Assembly (NCBI GenBank): GCA_003176045.1
Contig: PSRM01000218.1
Location: forward strand, 1 to 64,000
Direction of reading: 5' to 3'
Source: Verrucomicrobiota bacterium
GTDB taxonomy: Bacteria; Verrucomicrobiota; Verrucomicrobiia; Limisphaerales; UBA8199
DNA: 64,000 bases
Shown in pieces: positions 43,921 through 52,834 of the stretch. A program made the translations under genes and the position numbers. Numbering within the stretch: position 1 is the first letter of the stretch; each line of letters opens with the position of its first letter. A model generated the notes under the pieces. That model ran no database searches. It saw only the letters and a list, made by a program, of their open reading frames with translations, and was not told the origin of the DNA.

Positions 43921-45738
43921 ATGCCTAATACTCCACTAGCTTACACGATGGTGCCACCGCAGCGGACCTTTAATCCTCCAACCACGACCCTCGCCGATCC
44001 CGCTTGCTGTTGCCCTGCTTGCGCAGGTTTGGAATGTCTCGACCGCACGCGCTTCTTCGCCGGGCAGTTGCTCACCGAGGCGGACCTGAATAATGAACAA
44101 TCTTATCTGCTCGCGAAAAACCGGCTCCATAACCGCTACCTGCATGGTTGGGGTGTGGTATGCGGTCTGCAAGTGGTCTGCAGCGAGTGCGAAGGCTGGG
44201 TCACCGTGAAACCAGGTTATGCCATTGATCCCTGCGGCAATGACATCATCGTATGTCAGGAGCAATCATTCAACTTGTGCAAGGCAATTCAGGAATGTTG
44301 CACGCCCGCCAAAACCTCGAATTGCTCGCCTTTACGCTATACACCTTCACCGACCTGCCAGGATCAAACACAAACATGGTGCATCACCATCCAATACCAG
44401 GAGCAACCCGGGCGAAAAATTACACCGCTCCAGAATGCGCCAAGCCGCCAAACGAACGCCGATTGCGCGCCGAAAGGAAAAAACAACGGCGGCAACGGCG
44501 GCAATTGCGGTTGTGCCCCCGTTTCGTGCGGATGTCCTCAGCTGCCAACGACCGCGGCGAAACCTTTGCCTTCAGGCGCTTGCGAGCCCACTCGCATCAT
44601 CGAAGGCTTTAAGCTTGGGATTATGTGCGATCCGCCCGCCCAGGAGGAAGGCCCGGTGCCCGGCAGCGGAAGATATCAGTTGGAACAGTGTCTTGCCGGA
44701 TTGAAGCAACTCATCAGTCAAAACCCATACCCCTCCGGCATCGCGAACACCAATCCGCGTCCCAGTTACCAGCAGGCTTATCAAGCCATCTGTAATTATC
44801 GTCAAATGGTGCTGAATGCGCTCTCGTCATCGTTTGTCACTCATTGCCAGTTGGAAATTCAACTGGCGGGCATTTCCATTCCGCCGCCACCCAATGACGG
44901 TTCCACCGGAGACCCAACCCAGTTACAAACCGCCCTTAATGCTATAATAGTCGTAATCGTCATAGCGGCACGGGATTGCATCTGCACTTCTCTTTTACCC
45001 GCTTGTGCTCCAGATCCGTGCGACAACCGGCTCATTTTGGCGTGCGTGACTGTCCAGGATTGCCAGATCATCAACATTTGTCATTTCGGCGTAGGCCGCC
45101 GGCAAGTTATTACCTTTCCAGTATTGGAGTATTGGCTTTCGCTGATCGGCTTTGACATTATCTGGAGCGATTTGGGCAAAATATTGGGGCTGCTCTGTTG
45201 TGGAGAATACAAGCAGGGAGACAGTTTTTATCCGAATTATTCTTATCGCGACAATCTGACCACAGCGGGAATCTCGCGCCCGGACATGATCAGCCGCATG
45301 GTGACGTCCATTGCCGCGAAAAGTCTTGGCGCGGGATTGGTGAACGCGGCTTCGACCACTCCGCGGGCCGTGGATTTGAGCATACTGGTTGGGCAAAATA
45401 AGGACGTTGTAATGCGCGCCCTGGCTGCCTATGGGATTGGCACGTCGAACTCGCTGCCAGCCGGAACAACAGCCGCGTCAACTGTCACCTTGAAGGATGT
45501 CTCGAGCGACTCGGCATGGAGCAATGTGACGCCCGAGTCCGGCGCACAATACGCTCCTGCCGCGTTCGAGATTTCCCAACCACTGACCGTCTTCTACAAA
45601 GGCGATTTGGTGGTCGGATTCGACGCGACAAATCCCACGGATATTCTTAACCATAAAATTGCCGACCTGCAACAGCAGGTCACTTCATTGTCAAAATTGG
45701 TAAACCAGTCCACCCCAGGTGGTCCCAAGGTTGGATGA
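43921..45738 (+). CDS. Large fibre-like protein B sharing the anchor module
   Basis: The 605-residue protein has a Cys-rich N-terminus (CCCPACAGLECLDRTRFF) and the same anchor module at about 40-120 (RFFAGQLLTEADLNNEQSYL, RLHNRYLHGWGVVCGLQV, KPGYAIDPCGNDIIV). A Cys/Gly/Asn-rich segment follows (GKNNGGNGGNCGCAPVSCGC), then an alpha-helical and beta C-terminal part. The many cysteines suggest disulphide or metal stabilisation outside the cell. It has no propeller or collagen repeat. It is probably a second fibre or a bracket in the baseplate fringe. Confidence 0.75.
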   Translation: MPNTPLAYTMVPPQRTFNPPTTTLADPACCCPACAGLECLDRTRFFAGQLLTEADLNNEQSYLLAKNRLHNRYLHGWGVVCGLQVVCSECEGWVTVKPGYAIDPCGNDIIVCQEQSFNLCKAIQECCTPAKTSNCSPLRYTPSPTCQDQTQTWCITIQYQEQPGRKITPLQNAPSRQTNADCAPKGKNNGGNGGNCGCAPVSCGCPQLPTTAAKPLPSGACEPTRIIEGFKLGIMCDPPAQEEGPVPGSGRYQLEQCLAGLKQLISQNPYPSGIANTNPRPSYQQAYQAICNYRQMVLNALSSSFVTHCQLEIQLAGISIPPPPNDGSTGDPTQLQTALNAIIVVIVIAARDCICTSLLPACAPDPCDNRLILACVTVQDCQIINICHFGVGRRQVITFPVLEYWLSLIGFDIIWSDLGKILGLLCCGEYKQGDSFYPNYSYRDNLTTAGISRPDMISRMVTSIAAKSLGAGLVNAASTTPRAVDLSILVGQNKDVVMRALAAYGIGTSNSLPAGTTAASTVTLKDVSSDSAWSNVTPESGAQYAPAAFEISQPLTVFYKGDLVVGFDATNPTDILNHKIADLQQQVTSLSKLVNQSTPGGPKVG

Positions 45739-45777
45739 ATGAAATAATTCCCTAAGCGCCCGGGCGGCAGGAGGAGT

Positions 45778-48144
45778 ATGACGAATACGACAGATATCGA
45801 ACGGCTTAATTACTACGAAGGCGAGTACCTCGGCGCGTTGGATTTCGCAGCCGAGCAAGAGTATCATCGGGACATGCGCCGCCGACATAATGTGGGCCAG
45901 CACACCTGGGGAATTGTCTCCGGCCTCGACATCGTGCAATTTCCCAATGGCGGGGCGGCTCCCAGCGGCAAGACTGCGGTTGACATCTACATCCGCCCCG
46001 GCATGGCGGTGGACGCTTTTGGCCGCGAAATCGTCGTGTTCAGCGCTGCACAACTGACCGACGACCTCTTCGCGCCATACTACGATCCCAACCCTGGCGC
46101 CACACCGAAAACGATGTACGTCTGGGTCAAATACCAACAACAATTCTCCCAACCATCCACCGACTTTTGCGCCTCACAAAGCACGGTAAACCCGTTCGGC
46201 CGCGTGCAGGAAAACTACCAATTGATCATTACGGCCACAGCTTCGCCATCACCTGACCCCGATGATCCAATAGTGGTAGATGGAACCAATCTGACTGTCC
46301 CACCTGAGCCATCCGTATCCTCACCTGCTCCCGCGCCTCCTACTCCTTCGCCTTCGGCGGCGAGCATCGTGCTCCCCTATGACGGCTCCGTCCCATACCA
46401 GGAATTTGCGACCGACGACACAACCGCGACGTGGCTTATACCACTGGGACAAGTTTCATGGGATCCCCACAGCGGAACTCTGCTGCAAATCCCAGCCTCC
46501 TTGGCCAATTCGGGACGTCATTACGCAGGTAATGTGTCCGCGGCTATTTGTGCCCCGGAAGGCTCCTTAACAATCCAGGACCGCTTCGCTCCCACTCCTC
46601 TACCAACAGACTTAAGCGATCCACACTACAATGGCGTGGCCGTGGATCTGGAAGGAGCGCTGATCGTGAAACGGTTGATCACCGCTGAGCAAGGCGAGTA
46701 CCTCTACGAGCATTACACTTTGCGGTTCATGGATAGCTCCGGGCACGATGGTGATACCCCACTTTGGATCGAGCGCAACAGTAATTCTACCGGCGGCGCT
46801 GACTTGCACATCCACATCGGCGACAACTCGGATCCCCAAAACAAGCCCCAGCGGCTGACTATCGGCTATGGTCCGGCGGACGGCAGTTCAGAAACGATTG
46901 TGATGGATGTTCGCGCCGACGGCAACGTTGACATTCCCAAGGGCGCTCTCAGTTTCGGCGCGCAAAAGGCCCAGTTGTTAAACCTTTCAGGCACTGGTTA
47001 CGGAATCGGCGTGCAGACTGGGACGCTCTTTTCCCGGTCGGGGGCAAATTTTGCCTGGTATGTGGGGGGAACATACAGCGCCAACAAAGGTGACCCGGGC
47101 GGTGGTCTTTTGGCCATGGGACTGGATTCGTTCGGAGACTTAAGCGTCAACGCTGCGTTGAATCTCGATCAAGCGAACGTAAATAACGGCACCATTTCTC
47201 CAGGTCTAACCTTTGGAGCAGGCAGCGGCGAAGGCATCGCCTCCAACCGTCAAGGCAACCAAAACCAATACGGACTGGATTTCTACACCGGTTTTGCCAA
47301 GAGAATGAGCATCACACAATCGGGACTCGTGGGAATTGGAACCAGCAGTCCGGATTCACAACTCCATTTGACGGGTGGCGCCTGGGACCTGACCAATTCC
47401 GAAGGCGATCTGAAAATCGGCAATGCGGCGTTGCGGCTCAAATTTGGAGTCGCCTTAGGCGGAGCCGGCGCAGGTGATGGCCGTATCCGCGCTGTCGGGG
47501 GAACCAACCGGCTGATGATTGGCGCTGGAACCAATGACACGCTCACGATTCAAAATGGCAATGTAGGAATAGGCAATATTAACCCTGCCTTTGCTTTGGA
47601 CGTGAACGGAAACGCGAATATTTCCGGCACCCTTTCCGCGGTTGTCTTATCTGCCACGGTCCTGACCGCCCCCTTCAAGCTGGGCTGTGTCGCAGACTTC
47701 TTTATTAATCGGGATGGCGGCTCAATTGAGCGGGGCGATGTTGTGGTGACGCACCCAAAACCTGCGGCAACTTACTATGGCTTGGACGGAAGTATTCCGT
47801 TGGTTGAGGTGCAGCTTACTGACCAGACCCATGACTCACGCGTTTGCGGAATCGTGGAAGACGCAAACGTTGATGCCACCAAGCTGCAGGGCTTGGATGT
47901 GTCAAAGTTGGACGGCGCCAGGGTGGGCATGATGGTCACTCTCGGTGCTTACGCATATTGCAAGGTGGACGCTGAGGTTGCTCCGATTGCGCCCGGCGAT
48001 CTGCTCGTGACGAGTTCTACCAAGGGGTATGCACAAAAATTCGACGCAGCCAAACGGCCAAGCCCAGGCGCAATTATCGGCAAAGCTCTGGGCAGCCTGA
48101 CATCGGGGAAAGGAAAGATTCCTATCTTCGTCTCTCATCAATGA
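45778..48144 (+). CDS. Large fibre-like protein C sharing the anchor module, phage-fibre-like C-terminus
   Basis: The 788-residue protein follows a clear ribosome site (ggcaggagga). It has the anchor module at about 8-95 (LNYYEGEYLGALDFAAEQEY, RRRHNVGQHTWGIVSGLDI, RPGMAVDAFGREIVVFSA), a Pro-rich linker at about 175-195 (SSPAPAPPTPSPSAAS) and a long beta-fibre region. The latter holds phage-fibre-type repeats (GLVGIGTSSPDSQLHLTGGA, NGNVGIGNINPAFALDVNGN) and a C-terminal knob (RPSPGAIIGKALGSL). GIGTxxP repeats are typical of trimeric tail fibres. This is the best receptor-binding fibre candidate. Confidence 0.85.
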   Translation: MTNTTDIERLNYYEGEYLGALDFAAEQEYHRDMRRRHNVGQHTWGIVSGLDIVQFPNGGAAPSGKTAVDIYIRPGMAVDAFGREIVVFSAAQLTDDLFAPYYDPNPGATPKTMYVWVKYQQQFSQPSTDFCASQSTVNPFGRVQENYQLIITATASPSPDPDDPIVVDGTNLTVPPEPSVSSPAPAPPTPSPSAASIVLPYDGSVPYQEFATDDTTATWLIPLGQVSWDPHSGTLLQIPASLANSGRHYAGNVSAAICAPEGSLTIQDRFAPTPLPTDLSDPHYNGVAVDLEGALIVKRLITAEQGEYLYEHYTLRFMDSSGHDGDTPLWIERNSNSTGGADLHIHIGDNSDPQNKPQRLTIGYGPADGSSETIVMDVRADGNVDIPKGALSFGAQKAQLLNLSGTGYGIGVQTGTLFSRSGANFAWYVGGTYSANKGDPGGGLLAMGLDSFGDLSVNAALNLDQANVNNGTISPGLTFGAGSGEGIASNRQGNQNQYGLDFYTGFAKRMSITQSGLVGIGTSSPDSQLHLTGGAWDLTNSEGDLKIGNAALRLKFGVALGGAGAGDGRIRAVGGTNRLMIGAGTNDTLTIQNGNVGIGNINPAFALDVNGNANISGTLSAVVLSATVLTAPFKLGCVADFFINRDGGSIERGDVVVTHPKPAATYYGLDGSIPLVEVQLTDQTHDSRVCGIVEDANVDATKLQGLDVSKLDGARVGMMVTLGAYAYCKVDAEVAPIAPGDLLVTSSTKGYAQKFDAAKRPSPGAIIGKALGSLTSGKGKIPIFVSHQ

Positions 48145-48188
48145 TTTTAACGCGCGATACTTCTGCAACCATAAGAAAGGTCACGACC

Positions 48189-48383
48189 ATGAAAGAACGA
48201 CTGTCGCAACTTCGCACTGAACTGGAAAAGGGCCGCCAGCGGCTTGAGTTGCTCGATCGCGAGCGGCAGGAGGTCCGCGATACCATGCTGCGAATCAGCG
48301 GCGCCATTCGCGTGCTCGAAGAATTGATTGCTCAAAACGGCCAACCAGCCTCCGAACCGGAGTTGGTCGCCGCCAGTGCGTGA
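48189..48383 (+). CDS. Small coiled-coil protein of the eCIS cluster
   Basis: The 64-residue protein starts at ATG 48189 (MKERLSQLRTELEKGRQR); the upstream in-frame ATG (48141) has no better context. It is one long heptad-containing helix with a flexible acidic tail (QPASEPELVAASA). The stop lies within the start of the next gene (overlap of four bases). Its role is unknown. Its position between the fibres and the tape-measure candidate suggests an assembly or scaffold function. Confidence 0.6.
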   Translation: MKERLSQLRTELEKGRQRLELLDRERQEVRDTMLRISGAIRVLEELIAQNGQPASEPELVAASA

Positions 48384-50443
48384 GCGACAAATGCGCCAAG
48401 GCCGTTCCGCGCGTCGTCGTTGGCCGTTGGACGAACACATACCTCGCGCTGGCCGGGCATCCTTCTCCGGACGATTTGCGCCGTCAGTTGGATCAATGTC
48501 TCGCCAGCCATCTGTCTGACGTCTGCGGCGCTTCGCTCAGGAGCGTTCTGGATCCGGAGGACCCTGCTGTTTGGCGAATCCGCGATTTGAGCTTGGATTT
48601 TGCGGTCAATCTGTCGTTGCACTCGGAATTAGCGGTCGCTAGGCGCTGGGGCGAGAACCTGGCGGCGCAAGTCGGCGTGATTTTCCATGGAAGCGAACAG
48701 GGCGATTCGATTCTGCGGTTCGAGACCCGCGCCGCTTATTTGGCCCGCTTTCTTCTGGACCTCGCCTGCGGCCACGCGTGGGGAAAGTGGTACTATGAGG
48801 AGTTCGATTCCTTGCGCAGCCTGTCCAGCAGTCAAGCTATTGCCACGGCTCTCGAGGCCGAGCCCGAACAAGCTGCGCCCGTAATTCTGTCCCTGGCCAA
48901 AACCCAACAGCTCGGTCAACTGCTCGGGGCTCTTACCGATGGCGATGCCGCAAAGATTTATCAGGCCTGCTTCAACAAGGCCAGTCCGGACAGTTCTGCC
49001 GACGAGGCCTTATGGACGGGCCGAATCCTGAAGTTATGGGCCGAAGGTCCGCTCTGCGCGGCCAGCGAGAGGCCAAGCCGCTTCCGGGAGACGTTGCTGT
49101 TGCTAACTCGAGTGGTTGCTCGTTTTCCAGGCTGCGAGCGGTCATCTTCAGTCAAAAATGCCCTGGACGGTTTGTTCGAGCTACGTGGGGTCCTCAGGAC
49201 TATTCGCAGCCCGGCTGCATTGACCAGCGTTATCTCGGCGCTCGCGCGGCAGGATTTGCAGAGCGCGATCAGCCATGCTTTGCGCGCAGGCGCCTCAGAG
49301 CCGCGAGCGGGCTTAGAGTTCCTTGCCCGAACCATGGGAGGCGATGTGGTTTGGGCAATGCAAGCCGCTGGCGTGGTACTGAGCGATCACGTTCAAAATG
49401 CTTCAGCAGCGGCAAAAACGGTGTACGATGATGAAACGATCCTCAGCTCTTTTGGCGGCATTTTCCTGCTTGGGCCGTCGTTTGTTGACTTAGACGTCTG
49501 CGGCATAATTGACGCCGCCACGAGCCAGGTTCCCGTCCCAGAGCGCCTCGCTGCACTTTTCCGGAAAATCATCGCCGTTAAGTGTATAGGCCGGAAGCGG
49601 GCGTTGGCCGCGGCGAGCGACGCAGCCCTGCGCTTCTTCTCCGGCTCAAATGCAGCGAATTTCTCAGAGGCACTACAGGAACTCAGCGTTACTCGCTGGA
49701 ACCTGGATCAGGCGCGCTTGACCTTCGTCAGGAGCCTTGCCGCACAGCACCGGTGCGAAGGGCGATACCTGCTCGCTCAGAAAGTATCGGATTCATCGGA
49801 CGCGAATGAAGCGTTGTTGATAACTGACGTGGCACAAAACCAATGGCTCTATTTGACCGAAATGCCGAGCGATGAAACCCTCTGCCAGGACCGGCTTAAG
49901 CAGGGCCTGACTTTGGTTTCAAAAGCAACCGGCAACAGACTCGAGTGCCTGTTTTTGGGGCCGGGCTTGGATGGTTTCGCTAAATCGGCAGTCTTCCGAT
50001 GGCACGCCGAACGGATCACAACAATCCATGCTTTAGAGCCATCTTCCTGGCCGCTGGCCGCAACCGAGCTGGGAGTGCGAGAGGAGCAGTTCGCGCAGGC
50101 GGCCAAGCCGGCGGCAAGCGATCTGTCGTACTTCTCACTGGCTGGGCCGTGGCCGAATGTCCCGCTCGATGCGGAGGCGGATCTTGCTTTGTCTCTCATT
50201 GCGCGCGCCGTGCTGCGCAACTTTGCTGGCAAGCTGATGGGTTTTGAGCACAGCAGCCCCGAACATCTTTATCAAAACTTCCTCGCGGGTGTCAGCGCGA
50301 TACGAGCTTCCAGGGATCGAATCAGTGTACGACTTCCAGAATGTCCACTGTCGGTCCTGCTCAGGATCTCCGGAGTGTGGCACCAAACCTATTCACTGCA
50401 CTGGCTGCGCGGAATTGAGGTATGCTTGCAACCGCCTCCCTAA
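48380..50443 (+). CDS. Tape-measure candidate (CIS_TMP-like) of the eCIS
   Basis: The 687-residue, mostly helical protein starts by overlapping the small coiled-coil gene. Its N-terminus (VVVGRWTNTYLALAG, then VWRIRDLSLDFAVNLSLHSE and ACGHAWGKWYYEEFDSLRS) resembles the N-terminal region of the eCIS tape-measure family. The rest consists of Ala-rich helices with repeated LLxxL patterns and no membrane segment. Afp14/Pvc14 sets tube length and is encoded just before the ATPase, as here. The similarity is partial and by eye, so an unrelated accessory role is possible. Confidence 0.5.
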   Translation: MSDKCAKAVPRVVVGRWTNTYLALAGHPSPDDLRRQLDQCLASHLSDVCGASLRSVLDPEDPAVWRIRDLSLDFAVNLSLHSELAVARRWGENLAAQVGVIFHGSEQGDSILRFETRAAYLARFLLDLACGHAWGKWYYEEFDSLRSLSSSQAIATALEAEPEQAAPVILSLAKTQQLGQLLGALTDGDAAKIYQACFNKASPDSSADEALWTGRILKLWAEGPLCAASERPSRFRETLLLLTRVVARFPGCERSSSVKNALDGLFELRGVLRTIRSPAALTSVISALARQDLQSAISHALRAGASEPRAGLEFLARTMGGDVVWAMQAAGVVLSDHVQNASAAAKTVYDDETILSSFGGIFLLGPSFVDLDVCGIIDAATSQVPVPERLAALFRKIIAVKCIGRKRALAAASDAALRFFSGSNAANFSEALQELSVTRWNLDQARLTFVRSLAAQHRCEGRYLLAQKVSDSSDANEALLITDVAQNQWLYLTEMPSDETLCQDRLKQGLTLVSKATGNRLECLFLGPGLDGFAKSAVFRWHAERITTIHALEPSSWPLAATELGVREEQFAQAAKPAASDLSYFSLAGPWPNVPLDAEADLALSLIARAVLRNFAGKLMGFEHSSPEHLYQNFLAGVSAIRASRDRISVRLPECPLSVLLRISGVWHQTYSLHWLRGIEVCLQPPP

Positions 50444-52680
50444 TGGGCGAAAGAAGCCCGCTCCTGGTCCCGCCATCGGCGCGTCCATTTGCGTCCGGGC
50501 TCGAGCATCTCCTGGCCGAGCTGGATCGCCTTCGGTTGCTTTTGCATCGCGAAGTGTTGCGGCTTCGTGCCACGGGTTTGCTCACCGACGACCGTTTCCG
50601 GGGACTTTACATCTCCGACGAGCAGGTGGATGCGTTATTGCGTCAAGGCCATGCCCGGCAGTCTGCAAGCCGAATCTCGGACGATTGGCCCCCGGAGTTG
50701 TCAGAACTCAGCCGGCGCGCGGAAACGCTCCGGGAGCAAATCGCCGCTCGAGATGCCTCCAATGGCTTCGACGGCAGCAGCCTACCCCTTTCACGACTTG
50801 CTGAAATATTCTCCCTCTCCGATATCCAGCGCGATGCCTTGCTCATTTGCCTTGCTGTTGAAATTGACCTTGGCTTCGAGACCCTCTTCTCCTACGCGCA
50901 CAACGATGTTAATCGGAAACTTGCCACGCCGGACCTGATCTTGCGTTTGCTCGGGAATTCGCAGGAACAACGCGCGGAACTGCGGGGAATCTTTTCTCCC
51001 GCCGGACCACTTTTAAGCGCGCCGCTCGTGCGGTTTATCGAATCAGCGCCAGAACGCGAAGGATCGTTCCTGTCCCGCCCCATTAAAGTGGAGCGGCGGA
51101 TTGTGGATTTTGTATTGGGGCACTCTGAGGTGGATGAGCGACTTCGGCCATTCGTCGCCACACAAAACTCTAACCGGCCACTGTCCGACCTGCAGATACC
51201 GGAGTCGTTGAGACTGCAACTGAAGAATGCAAGCCTCGCCTTTTCACGAGTCGGTGGTTTGCTTCACTTTCACGGCCCCAAGGGCTCGGGCAAATGCGCG
51301 TCAGCTGCTGCCCTCGCGGCTGAAATGGGCCGCCCGCTTTTGGTGGCCGATCTGGCGCGAGCCCGTGACAGCGGCTTGCCCGTGCCGGCCGTGCTTTCCC
51401 TCTTGGCCCGTGAGGCATTGCTGCAAGGCGCAAATCTCCACTTGTCACATTTTGACGCGCTCCTCAGTCAGGATTCCGGAAATCCGCAGCCCTTGGCTGC
51501 TCCTGCAAGCTTCTCTTCTGCTGGCTTGATCATCTCCGTGGGGACCGAGTCGGCGCCCCCGGCCGCAGGATTCTTACATGGCTGGCGAAATTTCAGTTTG
51601 GAATTTCCATTGCCCAATTTCGCAGCACGCGTTCAACTTTGGGATCAAGCTATCTTAGCGAACAACTGCCGGCAGAACGGGGACCTGGACATTCCCGTTT
51701 TGGCCGGAAAATTCTTGCTGACTGGCGGAGAAATACAATCGGCCTGCCGGCAGGCAAAAGACCAAACACTGTTGCGAGGTATAACGGGGAGCGCGGTTAG
51801 CATGGCCGATTTGGAAGCCGCCGCGCGCGCCCAGTCGAACCACGGGTTGCGCCGGCTAGCGCAGAAAGTCAATCCGGCTTGTCAGTGGAACGATCTGGTG
51901 CTGCCGCCCGGCCAAATTCAACAGCTTCGTGAGATTTGCGCCACTGCAAAGCACCGCAATCTGGTTTATTCCACCTGGGGCTTTGATCGGCGGGTGGCAC
52001 TAGGCAAAGGTTTAAATATTCTTTTTCATGGTCAGAGCGGCACGGGTAAGACCACGGGAGCAAGCATCGTCGCTCAGGAACTCGGCCTCGATTTGTATAA
52101 AATCGATCTTTCAACCGTTGTCAGCAAGTATATAGGTGAAACCGAAAAACAATTGAGCCAGATTTTTCGGGAGGCAAAATCGTCGAATGCGATATTATTT
52201 TTTGACGAAGCCGACGCGATCTTTGGCAAGAGATCGGAGATAAAAGATGCCCACGACCGGTACGCGAACACGGAGGTGGCGTACTTGCTCCAGAAAATGG
52301 AGGATGAAGCGATCGTTATTCTCGCTACTAATTTTCGGAAAAACATGGACGATGCGTTCACACGCAGGCTTCATTTCATCATCGAATTCCCGTTCCCGGA
52401 TGCACAATATCGTGAACGCATTTGGAGATCGTTGATACCCCACGACGCGCCTTTGAGCGATGATGTGAATTTCGGCTTCCTCGCGCGGCAATTTGATATT
52501 GCCGGCGGAAACATCCGCAACGTCGTCGTCGCCGCTGCCTTTTTGGCTGCCGAGAATGGCCGCGTGATTGGAATGCAGCACTTCATCTGCGCAATGTCGC
52601 GCGAATTGCAGAAGCTTGGCCGCCTGCGTTCGCCCGCGGAGTTCGGTCCATACTACGAACTCACGCGCCTGAAAGAATAA
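50443..52680 (+). CDS. eCIS AAA+ ATPase (Afp15/Pvc15-like)
   Basis: I start at ATG 50443 (MGERSPLLVPPSARP), overlapping the upstream stop as TAATG; ATG 50422 is an alternative. The protein has about 745 residues. An N-terminal helical domain precedes a degenerate first AAA+ module (HFHGPKGSGKCASA near residue 277, with Cys in place of the Walker A Ser/Thr). The active second module follows: Walker A HGQSGTGKTT near 529, pore-loop-like VVSKYIGETEKQL, Walker B ILFFDEADAIFG near 583 and RRLHFIIEFPFPD. This ATPase is required for eCIS assembly. The arrangement of one dead and one live module is seen in other Afp15-like proteins. Confidence 0.94.
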   Translation: MGERSPLLVPPSARPFASGLEHLLAELDRLRLLLHREVLRLRATGLLTDDRFRGLYISDEQVDALLRQGHARQSASRISDDWPPELSELSRRAETLREQIAARDASNGFDGSSLPLSRLAEIFSLSDIQRDALLICLAVEIDLGFETLFSYAHNDVNRKLATPDLILRLLGNSQEQRAELRGIFSPAGPLLSAPLVRFIESAPEREGSFLSRPIKVERRIVDFVLGHSEVDERLRPFVATQNSNRPLSDLQIPESLRLQLKNASLAFSRVGGLLHFHGPKGSGKCASAAALAAEMGRPLLVADLARARDSGLPVPAVLSLLAREALLQGANLHLSHFDALLSQDSGNPQPLAAPASFSSAGLIISVGTESAPPAAGFLHGWRNFSLEFPLPNFAARVQLWDQAILANNCRQNGDLDIPVLAGKFLLTGGEIQSACRQAKDQTLLRGITGSAVSMADLEAAARAQSNHGLRRLAQKVNPACQWNDLVLPPGQIQQLREICATAKHRNLVYSTWGFDRRVALGKGLNILFHGQSGTGKTTGASIVAQELGLDLYKIDLSTVVSKYIGETEKQLSQIFREAKSSNAILFFDEADAIFGKRSEIKDAHDRYANTEVAYLLQKMEDEAIVILATNFRKNMDDAFTRRLHFIIEFPFPDAQYRERIWRSLIPHDAPLSDDVNFGFLARQFDIAGGNIRNVVVAAAFLAAENGRVIGMQHFICAMSRELQKLGRLRSPAEFGPYYELTRLKE

Positions 52681-52834
52681 CTCACACGAATTGCTTCAGA
52701 GGAAGCGCGTGGAAATCCAGGTCTCCTTTAGCAGACGAGGGAATGGGTTCCTGAATCACTGCTTTCGGCCGAAGTTGGAACCTCATTACCTCTAGTCTGA
52801 CCTTCTCATATTGCTCTCCTGATTTGCCGCTCGG
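52681..52834. other. 154-bp gap before the effector gene
   Basis: No gene, clear promoter or terminator is seen. The effector could be transcribed as part of the main operon or from an unrecognised promoter here. Confidence 0.5.
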
